NCBI RefSeq assembly: GCF_000764305.2
Contig: NW_025939124.1
Coordinates: 124,001-188,000, forward strand
Source: Hyalella azteca
Lineage: Eukaryota > Arthropoda > Malacostraca > Amphipoda > Hyalellidae
DNA length: 64,000 bases
Direction: 5' to 3'
Part shown: positions 47,798-58,570 of the stretch, piece by piece
How the letters are laid out: every line of letters starts with the position of its first letter
How positions within the stretch are numbered: the first letter of the stretch is position 1
Position numbers and translations under genes: made by a program
The notes under the pieces: model-generated
The model's database searches: none
What the model was told of the DNA's origin: nothing
The model's input: only the letters and a program-made list of their open reading frames with translations

Positions 47798-48748
47798 TTA
47801 ACTCATTCTTAAGTTAATACTCACTCCAGCTCTTTTAATTGAAGGCGATGGCGACGGGTATCGACTTCTCACTTGCATCTCATAAACCGACCATATATGT
47901 TCAATACCATTCGGGTCTGCTGATTGTGGTGGCCAAATGAAATTCTCAACCTCATTAAAATGTTCCTTGTGCCAGTTTTTAACAATTCCAGCTGTATCGA
48001 TCGGGGCATTGTCATCGTGAATGGTGGCGTTCCCCTCCGGAAACAATGCTTGAACCATTGGATGATCTTAGTCCTCCAAAATTCCTATAAATAGTCACGG
48101 CTGTTTATTCTTCTATGAAGAGAAATAATCGGTCCGCCGGATTTCCAAGAAACATCACCCCAACTCATCACGGCGGATCGCCCGCCATGTTTTAAACGGT
48201 TAGGAGGAGGCAGTCGGGATTAAATGACTCCTTTGACTGCATGTCTCCGAACGTAAACTCGGCCAGTCGAGTTTGGAAATAAGGTAAACGATGATTCGTC
48301 AGCGAAAATCATATATTTTTCGGCTGCTCGACCAATTCTGAAGGTTTTTGCACCACTCTTAACGCTTTGAAGCATTGGTATTTAAAACCATAGGTTTTCT
48401 AATTGCAGCTCTTCCATAGAATCCAGATTTGTGCAGCTCTTGGCAGACAATTTTTATGAAAACTGGGTTCTGTTAATGTCCCTATAGGTCTGCAGTAATG
48501 TTAATAGCCGTCGACTTTCGATTGTCCCTCACAACTCGATTTAGGTACCGACGGTCTCTCTCGGACAACTTCGACTTTCGGCCAGACCTGTGCTTTGCCG
48601 AGGACGTTTTTCCTTCCCTTTCAAAACATTACTTTTGATACAGTACACCTCTAGAAACGTCAAGCATTCGGGAAATTTCTGTCACACTAGCAAATGCCAT
48701 ACGAGCACCAACAATTTGGCCTTTCTGAAAGTCCGAGAGGTTTGCCAT
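47798..48748 (-). pseudogene. Tc1-like transposase, DD36E, degraded
   Basis: The reading starts with an ATG at 48748 (MANLSDFQKGQIVGARMAFA), followed by a helix-turn-helix-like ASVTEISRMLDVSRG and a second DNA-binding half with HRSGRKSKLSERDRRYL. The catalytic domain follows, with MIFADESSFTLFPNSTGRVY (first Asp), LKHGGRSAVMSWG, and HDDNAPIDTA (second Asp). It ends with WPPQSADPNGIEHIW, whose Glu is the third acidic residue. Between the second Asp and the Glu I count 36 residues, i.e. DD36E. Known biology: cut-and-paste transposase acting on the terminal repeats. The gene is dead: a stop sits at about codon 42, more stops follow, and at least two frameshifts lie around the first catalytic motif and before the second. 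The last 87 codons (48058-47798) are open. Confidence 0.93.
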
Positions 48749-48917
48749 TTACAGGTTATAGGTTAGGTATAGTATTATAGACACAAAAATTTACCAAAAA
48801 TATCTGTCCAAGGATAAAAATTCAATTAGCAGCAACAATAAACAACAAAACAGAAAAATATGTCGCGTTTTCATTGTTTATAACATGTTCAATAATTAAT
48901 ATATCAAAATGTCAGCT

Positions 48918-48943
48918 GTTTCCCTTATTTTCTCCAACCCCTG
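48918..48943. repeat. Right terminal inverted repeat of the Tc1-like element
   Basis: On the plus strand this is 'gtttcccttattttctccaa' followed by 'cccctg'. It is the inverted partner of 47655-47680. Confidence 0.92.
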
Positions 48944-49160
48944 CATATAGTGGGTTTTACCTCTTTCGCTTTGAACGTTTGCGTAAGATATCTTAGTTTT
49001 GGTTACTTTTATTTGCATAATGCTTTAACAAGCCGATGCGTAAGACGATTAGTGTCCAAAATCCATATTGTATTTTAGGACGCTCCAAAACTTTTCCCTA
49101 ACCTTAGACTGGTATTTAACCTGTGCGTTGACTTGATCAGTTATTCTAATTATTCTTTTT

Positions 49161-49393
49161 ACATGCAACTGCTTCATTACAGCTGCACACAGCAAACAAC
49201 TTAATTGCAGTGCAGTCGCGCACAGCACAAACCTATACTTCAGGTATACATACACAACCTGCACTCCTACTTCGATACAGCCACACTCAGCACACTCCTT
49301 CTTTAAAACAGGCTCACACAGCACGCACGTTTGCTTTAATACAGGTGCACACATCATCCACTTTTGCTTCAATACAAGTTCATCCAGCAAGAA
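49161..49393. repeat. Diverged minisatellite, about 33-bp unit, about 7 copies
   Basis: Copies follow a pattern 'acaggctcacacagcacgca' then 'cgtttgctttaat'. They vary a lot in sequence and somewhat in length (about 33-38 bp), so this is an old array. Repetitive frames across it are by-products. Confidence 0.85.
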
Positions 49394-50815
49394 TTAATGC
49401 TTTTCATAGAGCGTACGATCATTATAGTGCTATAGGGGAGTGTGGCCCCCCGTGGACACTTAGGGTCTTGTCATTGACGTATCAGACCCCACAAGCACGT
49501 CCATGTCTACAGGGCTTCAGCGTCGTTACGTTGCAAGGCTTCCTTGTTAACGAGCATCCCTGTACCTTATATAATGTACGCGCCCTATTATCGCAGGTCA
49601 GTTGCGCCGATAACACGTCTAATATTTGGCACTGTCTTGGACAGTAGTGTATCGCACCTGTGATTTTTTATTACAGCTATATTTTTTAGCATTTCATGCT
49701 ACTTTTTTTTACTATTGGCTGTGACATTTTCATAAAACGACGATTTTTGCAAAAAAAACGCGACTAATTTCAATGAAGTAATAGAAAGTGAACGAATAGG
49801 TGGTTGTGATCCAAATACGCGGTCATAGGACATCGAAATTTCAATTATATAACATTTCAAGAGATTTTTCGGGAATGTAGGAGGCCAAGTTTATCTGCTT
49901 GGCCAAGCGTAGATTTGTTCGACCTAATTGTACCGCTTGCTAATTTTTTCTTCATAAAACTTTAAGCAAGCGATTTTATTTTTTGTTTAACTATTGTTAA
50001 TTTCTTAGAATTGAGGAATAAAATTTATGGCATCTTAATTACGTGCATAAATAATGTAGGGCTGTCTAGTTATGAGTGGACATAATAATGAAGATCTGGC
50101 GGTCCAATAGAGCAGTTCTGGGTACCGCAAGTTATGAGGAAACCTTCACAAAAATTAGGGAAGATTTGTTGAGTTACGAGTGCACGAGTCATGGAAGGGG
50201 GCTGCCAAGCAGAGTTTTTAATCAAGTCTGAGATTGTGGGGTCCTTTTAAGGTTCGCTAATCCGGTTCAGGACGAAGTTAAAGTTGTGAGATCGGCTTCA
50301 AAGAACCGCGCCGAGTGTTGGTATTTCCTGTAGCCCAGTGTTTTCATCGTGAGATGGTTCGAGCAGTGAGCAGTGAGGGAGACGGGACGAGCAGTGAGGG
50401 AGACGGGACGAGCAATGAGCAGTGAATGAAACAAAGCAATCAATGGTCGTAGTGTAATACGACTTAATTAACGACCAGTAGAGACGAGACTATTAATGAT
50501 CAATGAAAACCATCGACGAGGAATATGCGAGTGAAGAATATGAGACTACCAATAAGCGGTGCGTTTCGTGGTCACGTCTCGTATCGGATGTATAATCACT
50601 TATTATGGTACTAAAGAGCCTGCGTATTTAACTTGGATGGTCTGTATAACAATATGCTACATAATTACTCTACCGTACTTGATGTAGAAATCTAGATCTT
50701 GAAACGTGTAATTAAATTTCTTGCCTTTTCGCCACGCCGGTTCTCCTCTACCCGAAGGCCTTCGATCGTGTAGTATTGACGCGGGTGTGCACTTCAGGCC
50801 AGGTGAGACGCATCT
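49394..50815. other. Non-coding stretch with one two-copy repeat
   Basis: 'agtgagggagacgggacgagc' occurs twice in tandem near 50,375-50,415. The 145-codon frame ending at 49,647 is not recognised. Nothing else is seen. Confidence 0.5.
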
Positions 50816-51132
50816 TTGATGCGTGTAGTGATTGCGTACAGCACTGCAGTGGCGCGTAGTTTTGCAGTGGGTCACAGCACTGGAATTTGGCGTAGAAATG
50901 CATTGAGGCGTAGCACTGCAGTGAGGCTTAGCATTGCAATGTGGCGTAGCACTGCAGTGAGGTGTAGCATTGCAGTGAGGCGTAGCACTGCAGTGAGGCG
51001 TAGCACTGCAGTGAGGCGTAGCACTGCACTGTTGCGTAGCATTGCGTTGTGGCGAAGCACTGCAGTGTGACGATCGCAGTGCAGTGTGGCGTAGCACTGC
51101 AGTGTAGCGTAGTGCAGTGTAGCACTGTGCAA
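50816..51132. repeat. Minisatellite, 18-bp unit, about 17 copies
   Basis: The unit is 'gtagcactgcagtgaggc'. Copies on the left are diverged ('gtagttttgcagtgggtc'), the centre is most regular, and the right end changes to 'gcagtgtggc' variants. Because 18 is a multiple of three, long false frames run across both strands (RRSTAV, YATLQC, CSATPH types). The 167-codon minus-strand frame at 50,657-51,160 is largely this array. Confidence 0.95.
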
Positions 51133-51160
51133 GTGAAGCACCACTGCAGTGGTGCTTCAC
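51133..51160. other. Perfect 28-bp palindrome at the array edge
   Basis: 'gtgaagcaccactg' is followed immediately by its exact reverse complement 'cagtggtgcttcac', with no loop. The centre is the CTGCAG of the neighbouring 18-bp repeat, so the palindrome probably arose from the array. Confidence 0.95.
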
Positions 51161-51261
51161 AGCACTGCAGGTCAGTTAGTATGAATAGAAAGTTCAAGGC
51201 ATTGAGGGAGCTGCATGCCGCGAGGGAAAGTGTTAACCAGCAGAGCTTGGTCCTTCACATG

Positions 51262-51600
51262 ACCCTGCATTATTACCCTTACCCTACCTTGTATCAGTAC
51301 CCTTACCCTACCTTGTATCAGTACCCTTACCCTACCCTGCATCATTACCTTTACCTTACACTGTATCATCACCCTTGCTTTATCCTGCATCATTACCCTT
51401 ACCTTACCTTATCTTGCATCATTTCTCTCACCTTATCGTGTATCATTATCCTTGCCTTACCCCCTGTATTTTTCTCTTGCCTTACACTGCAGCCTGACCC
51501 CTACCTTATCCTGAATCATTACCCTTGCTTACATTGCATCATTAAAATTATCTCATTTTGCATCGGTACCCTTCTTTTTCATTGCCTCATTGCCTAAATT
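51262..51600. repeat. Pyrimidine-rich tandem repeat, about 24-bp unit
   Basis: The left copies are regular ('gtatcagtacccttacccta' then 'cctt', 24 bp). The right side decays into 'catcattacccttgccttac' variants over more than 10 copies. One strand is strongly C/T-rich. It resembles no known telomere unit exactly. Confidence 0.9.
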
Positions 51601-54600
51601 TAACAGAATATCACGATTCTTATCTCACCCCACATCATGACCCGAGTACACAACTAATAATAATTAATAAGTTTTCCATGGATGCGTTGTTCAAAGTGTC
51701 GATGCTTCCGCCACGTTGATTGTGCGCCTCGGCTATCCGTGCACCTCGGCTTATATATCTCTTGCACGACGCTGGTCGACCAGGTGTGCTCTCTACTCTT
51801 GACTCTCTCGAATTTACTCATTTTTGCTGCTTGTGTAGTTTTTGTGTGAGTGGATGTGATCATCACTCGAGTTGCTGAAGTCGTGACCTGTGGCTGGTGG
51901 GAGGTGCGGCAGAAATACCGTTGCACTAATGAATGCTTCATGCCTGCAATCACAAACACACTTTAAGTTTAGAGTATTATCAGCAGAGTGTTGAGTGCCA
52001 AATGAAGAAGTCACACATCGGCTCGTTTTGTTGTAAAGGCTGCAAAAATTAAACTGGAAGATGCTCTTCTCAGAGTATAAACTTTACAACAGTGTCTTGT
52101 GGGTTCTTACTATAGTAAATTGTCAATATGTGAGTTGTAAAGGAATAGCATCGGCTTAAGATGGAAGATTTCTCAAGACCTGATGGTTAGCCGAGCATTT
52201 CTCGAAGTTCAATGTGACTAAGTTTGCTGGAAATAGAATGATGGTGGTCATCTATATTCCGCTCAGGTTACGGAGATTGTTACAGGACTCTATATGGCTA
52301 GAAGGAAAGACCTCCATCTCTGGATAACCTCAATAGGGAAACCATTCTTACTGTTTTTGATGCTCTATAGATAAGAACGAATACGAATTATTTGAAAAGC
52401 TTATCAACTGGACCTGAGAAGTTAATTTCTACACGAATGTTCTGGGATAAATCTCATCGTGCGCTGGATGAATAACGTTGGAAATCTTGAATGAATCTTC
52501 TATAATTTTCCTTATTGAAATGATTGATAGAAAATGTTATAAAATAGATATAAAATGTCACAAAATATTTGTTACAATATATACTGCGATTGAAATCTTA
52601 CTAAGAAATAAGTTGTTAAATTGGGTTCTGTTGCTCCCTAATCGCTGCAAATTTTTGACAGAAAAAATATTAGTGAAATGCCATGGAAACTTTACTGCTG
52701 TGCGCAATATGCAAAGAACATTGGTTTACTCGTTTCGAAGGCCAACAATTAACTGACTACAGACCTCAGCATCGGCAAAGTGTCAAGCTTTCTCCATCAT
52801 CTTATCTAGGATTGGACGAGCGTTCGACTTCCACTTTGTCTTGCATGGAGAGTGGAGAGATGCTGCAGGGCATGTGGGTATATAGTAAACTGACCGTCTC
52901 AATACGTTCTACTCCAATCACTTCCTTGAGGACTCTAGCCTTTCACAGGATGCAAATTTGCTGCTAATTTTGTGAGTAACAAAGGTAAAAGCAAGCTTCA
53001 CTGTGTGCCCCTCAGCATTCCACAAGGTAGCTCAATTCAAAAACAGCGACTTATTAGATTGATTACGATTGATGTGTCTCTTGTGCGCTTCTCTTCAAAC
53101 AATAAAATTTGAGATATTCTAGATCGATCCTACATATTTGTGATGTAGTCACCTGTAGGAGCATGCGATAAATTATTAAAGCCTGTCGCTCGAGTCGTTT
53201 TTATGTACAGATTTTGCTGCTCTCATAAGATCACTCGTCGCTTGGTGACACTTTCACTGCACGTAATTTCAATCCAGAAAAAAACTGTTGCAGTGAAGTC
53301 AGTTGTGAGTGCACGTTCGTTGCAGCGCCCAGCCGATTTGTTGAAGCGAATGTCGTATGCAGATTCATGTTTTAGGCTTAGAATGGCATGACTATTTTAG
53401 CGGAGGCAATTTTTTTAGTGCTACGTGACCTCATCAATTTACGCTTAGGCTGACTGGAGCCCCATTCTGACAATATGGGCTGACTCTCGAGAATATATAT
53501 CGTGTTAAAACGCTCCAATTTCACGCATTTTAATTACGTTGATTTTTTTAGACGCGTGTATAGATCGATTTCTGTAGGAACAAATGAGATTATTTCGTCC
53601 GAACTCGTAGAATAAATTCTTCAATTCTAGTTGAGTTCTGCCAAGTAAAGGCATCCTAAACTTTATAAGGCGATCCAACTGTCGATTGCAGGGGCTGGGC
53701 CTACTTTAGTCTACTTCACGTCTACCTTTCTCGTATTGCTGCTGACAGCTTAGTAGGACCTCCCTGATGTAAGGCATCCATGAGATGTGCAGCCTCCCAG
53801 ATCTATAGGATTATCCTGAGAAGTAAAACCTGCTTGCCAGAGAACTGCCCGTGTGTGATGGAGACAGACAAACCTAGAGCCGCTCCATATGTTGTGGATG
53901 CCTCTTGCCCTGGAATTGACAATATGTAGTTGAACTTGTCTGTTGCAGAACGTTCTTGGGAACTATTTTGATGTTGAATACTATGAAATAACATTAAATT
54001 TGAATCACTTCACTACTGAGCGACAAAATAACAATTCTGCCAATGTTCATCAACTTGAGCTTCTCCTGCATGCTTGCTGTTCATTTCCCTCCTGGTGATA
54101 TCAATGATTCATCGTGATATCAATCATTCACCTTGCCCCCACATCCGGTGTCAGTGTTTCAGTCAACTTTATGTATATAATTTCCCCTGAATTAGACGCG
54201 TATTACGCTATTCGCTCGTTTTCTGCACCCCTTTAAACTGTTAGGTATCAGTACAAGTAATCAAGATACGAGGCCTTATACTGAGTGAGTTCATCACGCT
54301 TTCCCCTGAACAGTTCGTCGGCATTTTATCTTGCAGTCTAATGTAAGACAAGTTTGATAAACTCGAAGAAAACAAGCTTCTTGAGATAGTCTGCATAATT
54401 TGAAACCTATATTTATAAGCGACTTTCAAGTACTACTAATGAACTTTTTTCATTTTAACGTTTACTTGAGGTCAACTTTATAACCAGTATATTATCTGTA
54501 CTGTAAATTGATAATTAAATTTCGCTGATAGATCTCAGATTTTTTTTCAACTTGGTTAATCGCTGATAAAGCTAAGTAGTCTTTATTATCCTATTGCATG

Positions 54601-54710
54601 ATATTATTTGATAATCTTCATCATCTCCAATTGAGGAGGCACATCCTGGTGACATCTTGGTTGATAGGTATAGTGATGGACATGGCTGAGGCGAAAACAA
54701 TTTAGTGAGT
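51601..54710. other. Long non-coding stretch, nothing firm
   Basis: No gene, RNA or mobile element could be supported. Frames near 51,654-51,959, 52,478-52,967 and 53,203-53,391 are unrecognised and lack splice context. At about 54,100-54,130, 'gatatcaatgattcatc' recurs twice. Confidence 0.45.
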
Positions 54711-54768
54711 CGTTACATGATGAGCTGACCGTCACATGATGAGCTGACCGTCACATGATGAGCTAGCC
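54711..54768. repeat. Tandem repeat, 19-bp unit, 3 copies
   Basis: 'gtcacatgatgagctgacc' is repeated three times with one or two changes. Confidence 0.93.
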
Positions 54769-55317
54769 ATCAGTACATGTGCGGTGCACTGGGCAGTGCA
54801 TCAGTAAGTGCGGTCAGTGCAGATAGCTAGTGCACCCTGTTGCTACTGAGAAGTACCGTTGCAGTTATAATGCACGACTAAACTATCCATATATTCAGCG
54901 TCGTTGGTGATTCAAATCTTGGTAATCTTGGTACTTGTTTGGGACATAGCAGTCCCAGGCCACGATGGATCGCCGCTTCTGAATATCGTTCATCCGCCCT
55001 CATTTGGGCCACCTGATGCACGATGCTGTTGCTTGCTTCTCGCCGCTGGTAGTGTTGCAGGGGAGGTCGATCTGGAATTGTGCACAGGAAAACGTCCAGT
55101 TGTTTCTTGAAGGTCTCTATTCAACAAGAAAATTTTTAAATTAGAACCATTGTTCAAATCCATTACCCGACCTGGTTCGATGCACCGCCATCAATTAATC
55201 GAGTCCTCACTTGACGACTCGCGCCGTCATCTCCTTACAATGACGGCGTCTATTGTGAAAAATGAGAGCTTTGGCGGCGCCCACGCATACGCCCTTCTGG
55301 GGCCGGGGGGCATACCT
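54769..55317. other. Non-coding stretch containing a dispersed repeat
   Basis: Holds the second copy of the dispersed repeat (next entry). The frames at 54,904-55,110 and 55,150-55,341 are not recognised. Confidence 0.45.
54949..54980. repeat. Dispersed repeat, copy 2
   Basis: Same orientation as 45,880-45,912, about 30 of 32 positions shared. It lies 9 kb downstream of the first copy. Confidence 0.75.
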
Positions 55318-55530
55318 GCACTGCGTGATCTCTGCGTGTGAGGCATTGTGCTCTACCCGCACTGCGTGATCTCTGCGTGTGAGGCGTTGTGCTCTACCCG
55401 CACTGTGTGATCTCTGCGTGTGAGGCGTTGTGCTCTACCCGCACTGCGTGATCTCTGCGTGTGGGGCGTTGTGTTCTACCCGCACTGCGTGATCTCTGCG
55501 TGTGAGGCGTTGTGCTCTACCCGCACGGCG
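55318..55530. repeat. Minisatellite, 41-bp unit, about 5 copies
   Basis: The unit is 'gcactgcgtgatctctgcgt' followed by 'gtgaggcgttgtgctctaccc'. Copies start at 55318, 55359 and every 41 bases after, with at most three differences each. This is a young, homogeneous array. Confidence 0.96.
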
Positions 55531-58500
55531 TGGGGGGAGTTGTAGTGGGCGGTGCGAATGAACCTTTTATTGTCCGTAAAATGAGAAATTCAGGTAAGTA
55601 CAAGAACATATATAGTTTATCACATATGCATTAATGTATAATTTATGTATTTAATTACACAACCCCTCTGCGCAATCAATGTGTCAATGACACGTGATTT
55701 AATTAATTATAATAAATTTAATTCTAAAGTTACCAACAATTTTATGAGTATTCTTTTTTTGTAGCTAAGATGTAGCACTGCACAAATATTTCTTCACAGA
55801 CATGGCTTTCTGTCATATTTAACTTCTTCCAATGAGAATTATGACATATGTGATAAGCTCTCATAATTTGTTAGCGAAGGTTGAAGTCGGCGATCAAAGA
55901 ATTAATTAGAATTAATGCAACATGCGACAATTCAATATTCCGTCTCCTTCCGCAGACATTATAGTGAATTGTAATGCATGGAATGGCTCAATGATCCCCA
56001 AATATAGAAACTTGTATTGCCATCTTTGCCTTTTTGTCGCGTTGACTTTTGCCTCAATAAACATAGCCTGTGACCGTAATTTTTATCTTCGATATGGAAA
56101 GCCTTGGGCAAACAGCCTAGCCCTATACCCCGGCGCGCTCGGCAAACACCCTTTCTCTGGAAACTCTTCAGGGCTCAAGCATGTTTGATCGCCTGCTGCT
56201 TGATAGAGAGGCATATATACTGCCTACCCGCCGAAACTTAATTCCGTTTTTTTTTTTCATATAAAAACCTTAGTTTCAAATTCACAATTTAAATTTGCGT
56301 GAAAATGAGAATACTGCCGTGTGAATTGGAAGGCGGCAAATCAATGTCATTCGAATAAATCCGGGATTATATGTCTACACGAATATAACGCGAACTGTAT
56401 ACACCCCATGCGGATGAATGATTGCAAAATGTGCTCTTATTATACAGATGTGGGAATTCGATTAGATGAAATTCCAGTTTGACCACGGCAATCATGCATA
56501 ATGGAAATCAATTGTTCCGGTTTTTAAGTCTGTTTATTAAATACATTTATTTTTGTTCGACTGGAGGAAAATTTGTAATATTTTTTTATTTTACTTTGTC
56601 GACTTGTGTGAATATTTTGAAATTCAAAACCTCAAATTGCCATAAAAAATTAGTCAACGTTAATTGAGAAGGAGCTCAAACTAATTTGCAAACGAACCAC
56701 GTTGCCGGGAGTGTTTCTCTTTGGTCTCATGCCCTCCCGCAACGCTGCTCTCAGTCCTCGTAGAAGCTCGCCCGCCCTGTAAAAAAAATCACTGTTGGTG
56801 TCAGATGGCTACAGTGACTGGCCTGTAGAAGACAGCCAAAGCTCATATGATTCTGAGATACTTGCAATATTGTGGTCATAAATTAGTTTTCGTTTACCTC
56901 TAATGAAAATAACAGTTATTTATATGCTCTAATTTCATTTACTATTGGTTGGATGGTCATGCTTTCAACGTTCACCTTATTCACGCACCCATTTCTGGCG
57001 TCCAGTTGCTGTGAGAGACTGCCACATTGTCAGGTGCACTCGATTGGTCAGCGACCGTCCCTGCAAGATGGTAGGCAAATAAAACTCACTTAGCGACAGA
57101 CTCACTTGCTTGCATATATGATTACTTAGGGTTTTGCTTAGTTATAGTAACATATGGGTACAGAGTTATCATAAAAGATTCATGGGATGTGTTAATCGTC
57201 CTCATAAAAATGAAATTATTGCCCCTAAAGCTGCTCTATGGGGGCTAAGCTTATACGCATAAGGATCGGTCGTCTATATAGGAAGGCGAACTTCATGGGT
57301 CAGCGACCCACGATTCCAGATATGATATGCAAATGTCCTCTCGGCCATTGTCTCGTATTTTCGTTCGACTAGATAATGGTGACGCTAATGGATAACGAAC
57401 CATTAGACTAATTGGTGCTAGAACCACGTCACTATTCCTTCGTTGTATGAGTGTTCAGGTAAATACTCTTGAGTGTACATGGGAGTGGTGGTCTTTGATT
57501 TTATTGCTCCATCAATGCTTGGATTAACCGATAGGCTTTATTTTATTGCTGACATTTTCTGCTAAAGAAACTATTACAGTGAACGAACTTCACACCAGAT
57601 TTATCAACTGGAGTTTAAGGCGGAGTGCAGAATCGATTGAAAAGCGTACATGCTCTCGGCGCTGCGATTGGAGACAGATTAGCAGGTATCGCTCGCATAC
57701 ATAAATAGATTTGAAATGATCATATCGAGTGAATAAGATATTTCATGTTGTATGATCGACTAGTAAATGAACTAGTTGGTGATGAAACTTGGGGGATCTT
57801 CAGGTTAAGGATGGGTGAAGCGATGGGTGGAGGTAGAAGCTTGGCAGTTTGGTAACCATAACGTTCTTATATAGGGACGGTAACATGGTTGGTAACGAGT
57901 TTTCAGATCCTTTGCGATAGTTAATGACGAAAATAGCAATATATTATCGAGTTTGAAAAAAAGGTAATTTAGATAACAATAACAGCTTCTGATGAGAACC
58001 AAATCTGCCCTGTAAATTGGTAGCCGCTAACCTAGGGTCTACTGTGTAGTCAAAGGGCCGTGTAGAAAGATGGCAGCTATTTGTTAAATATGCTCAATAA
58101 GGCTATGAACGTAATCGTCTCGGGTTCGTATATTAATTGTCTTGTAATCATCTATGTCCCACACTTCAAGTAAACTGCAATAAAAGTTTACAAAATATCT
58201 CAGGGGCGATTGTGTGTGAGATAATCCTCAACTGAGGACAGTTTTTGGTCTAATGTATGAATACAATTGTGGATGTGGTAATTTAGGATGCCTAGGCTCA
58301 TTAATTCGTTAAAGTCGCATCAACTTGTAGCGCGGGCGGCAGCAAGTTCTGGCGACTTACTGCGCCTATAAAATCGGACTTTTGCTAACTCCAATAAAGT
58401 GACGATGTCGCTATACGTCCTGTAAGCGGCATCATTTTTTAAAGTTGTAATGCGATTAAATAAGTCATACTGTGTGGATATTGCAGTGCGTAAGCAAAAA

Positions 58501-58531
58501 ATACCATATTCTTATTCTATTACTTTTTTTT
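55531..58531. other. Long non-coding stretch, nothing firm
   Basis: A donor-like 'attcag|gtaagtac' occurs at 55,594 but no exon is readable upstream. No gene, RNA or mobile element is seen. Confidence 0.45.
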
Positions 58532-58570
58532 AAAAACGTGACAATTATTTTATTGACAGGGTTTGATACA
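58532..58570. repeat. Dispersed 39-bp repeat, copy 1
   Basis: 'aaaaacgtgacaattatttt' and the following 19 bases match 61,507-61,545 at 37 of 39 positions in the same orientation. Confidence 0.85.

Larger units (their letters stand above)
47655..48943 (-). mobile_element. Tc1/mariner transposon, complete ends, dead
   Basis: A 1,289-bp element is bounded by inverted repeats. The left end starts 'caggggttgcacagaataag' and the right end, read inward on the minus strand, 'caggggttggagaaaataag'; both continue 'ggaaac', giving 23 matches over 26 bases. The left end is preceded by TA (47653-47654), the expected Tc1/mariner target site. At the right the base pair after the repeat is CA rather than TA, so that duplication appears to have mutated. 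The transposase is encoded on the minus strand between the repeats. Size, ends, target and protein agree, so the element class is secure. Confidence 0.95.

Noticed and set aside
50657..51160. 167-codon minus-strand frame (Cys/Ala/Thr/His-rich repeats)
   Set aside because: Most of it is the 18-bp minisatellite, which is open in several frames because 18 is a multiple of three.
51049..51597. 182-codon plus-strand frame with YPYPTLYQ repeats
   Set aside because: Spans the end of the 18-bp array, the palindrome and the 24-bp array; no domain and no splice context.
51262..51600. Interstitial telomere-like sequence ('ccctta' motifs)
   Set aside because: The unit is about 24 bp and irregular; neither the insect nor the vertebrate telomere hexamer/pentamer repeats in tandem.
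55560..55610. Strong donor-like 'attcag|gtaagtac'
   Set aside because: No acceptor or open coding frame upstream; a single motif match is expected by chance in 64 kb.
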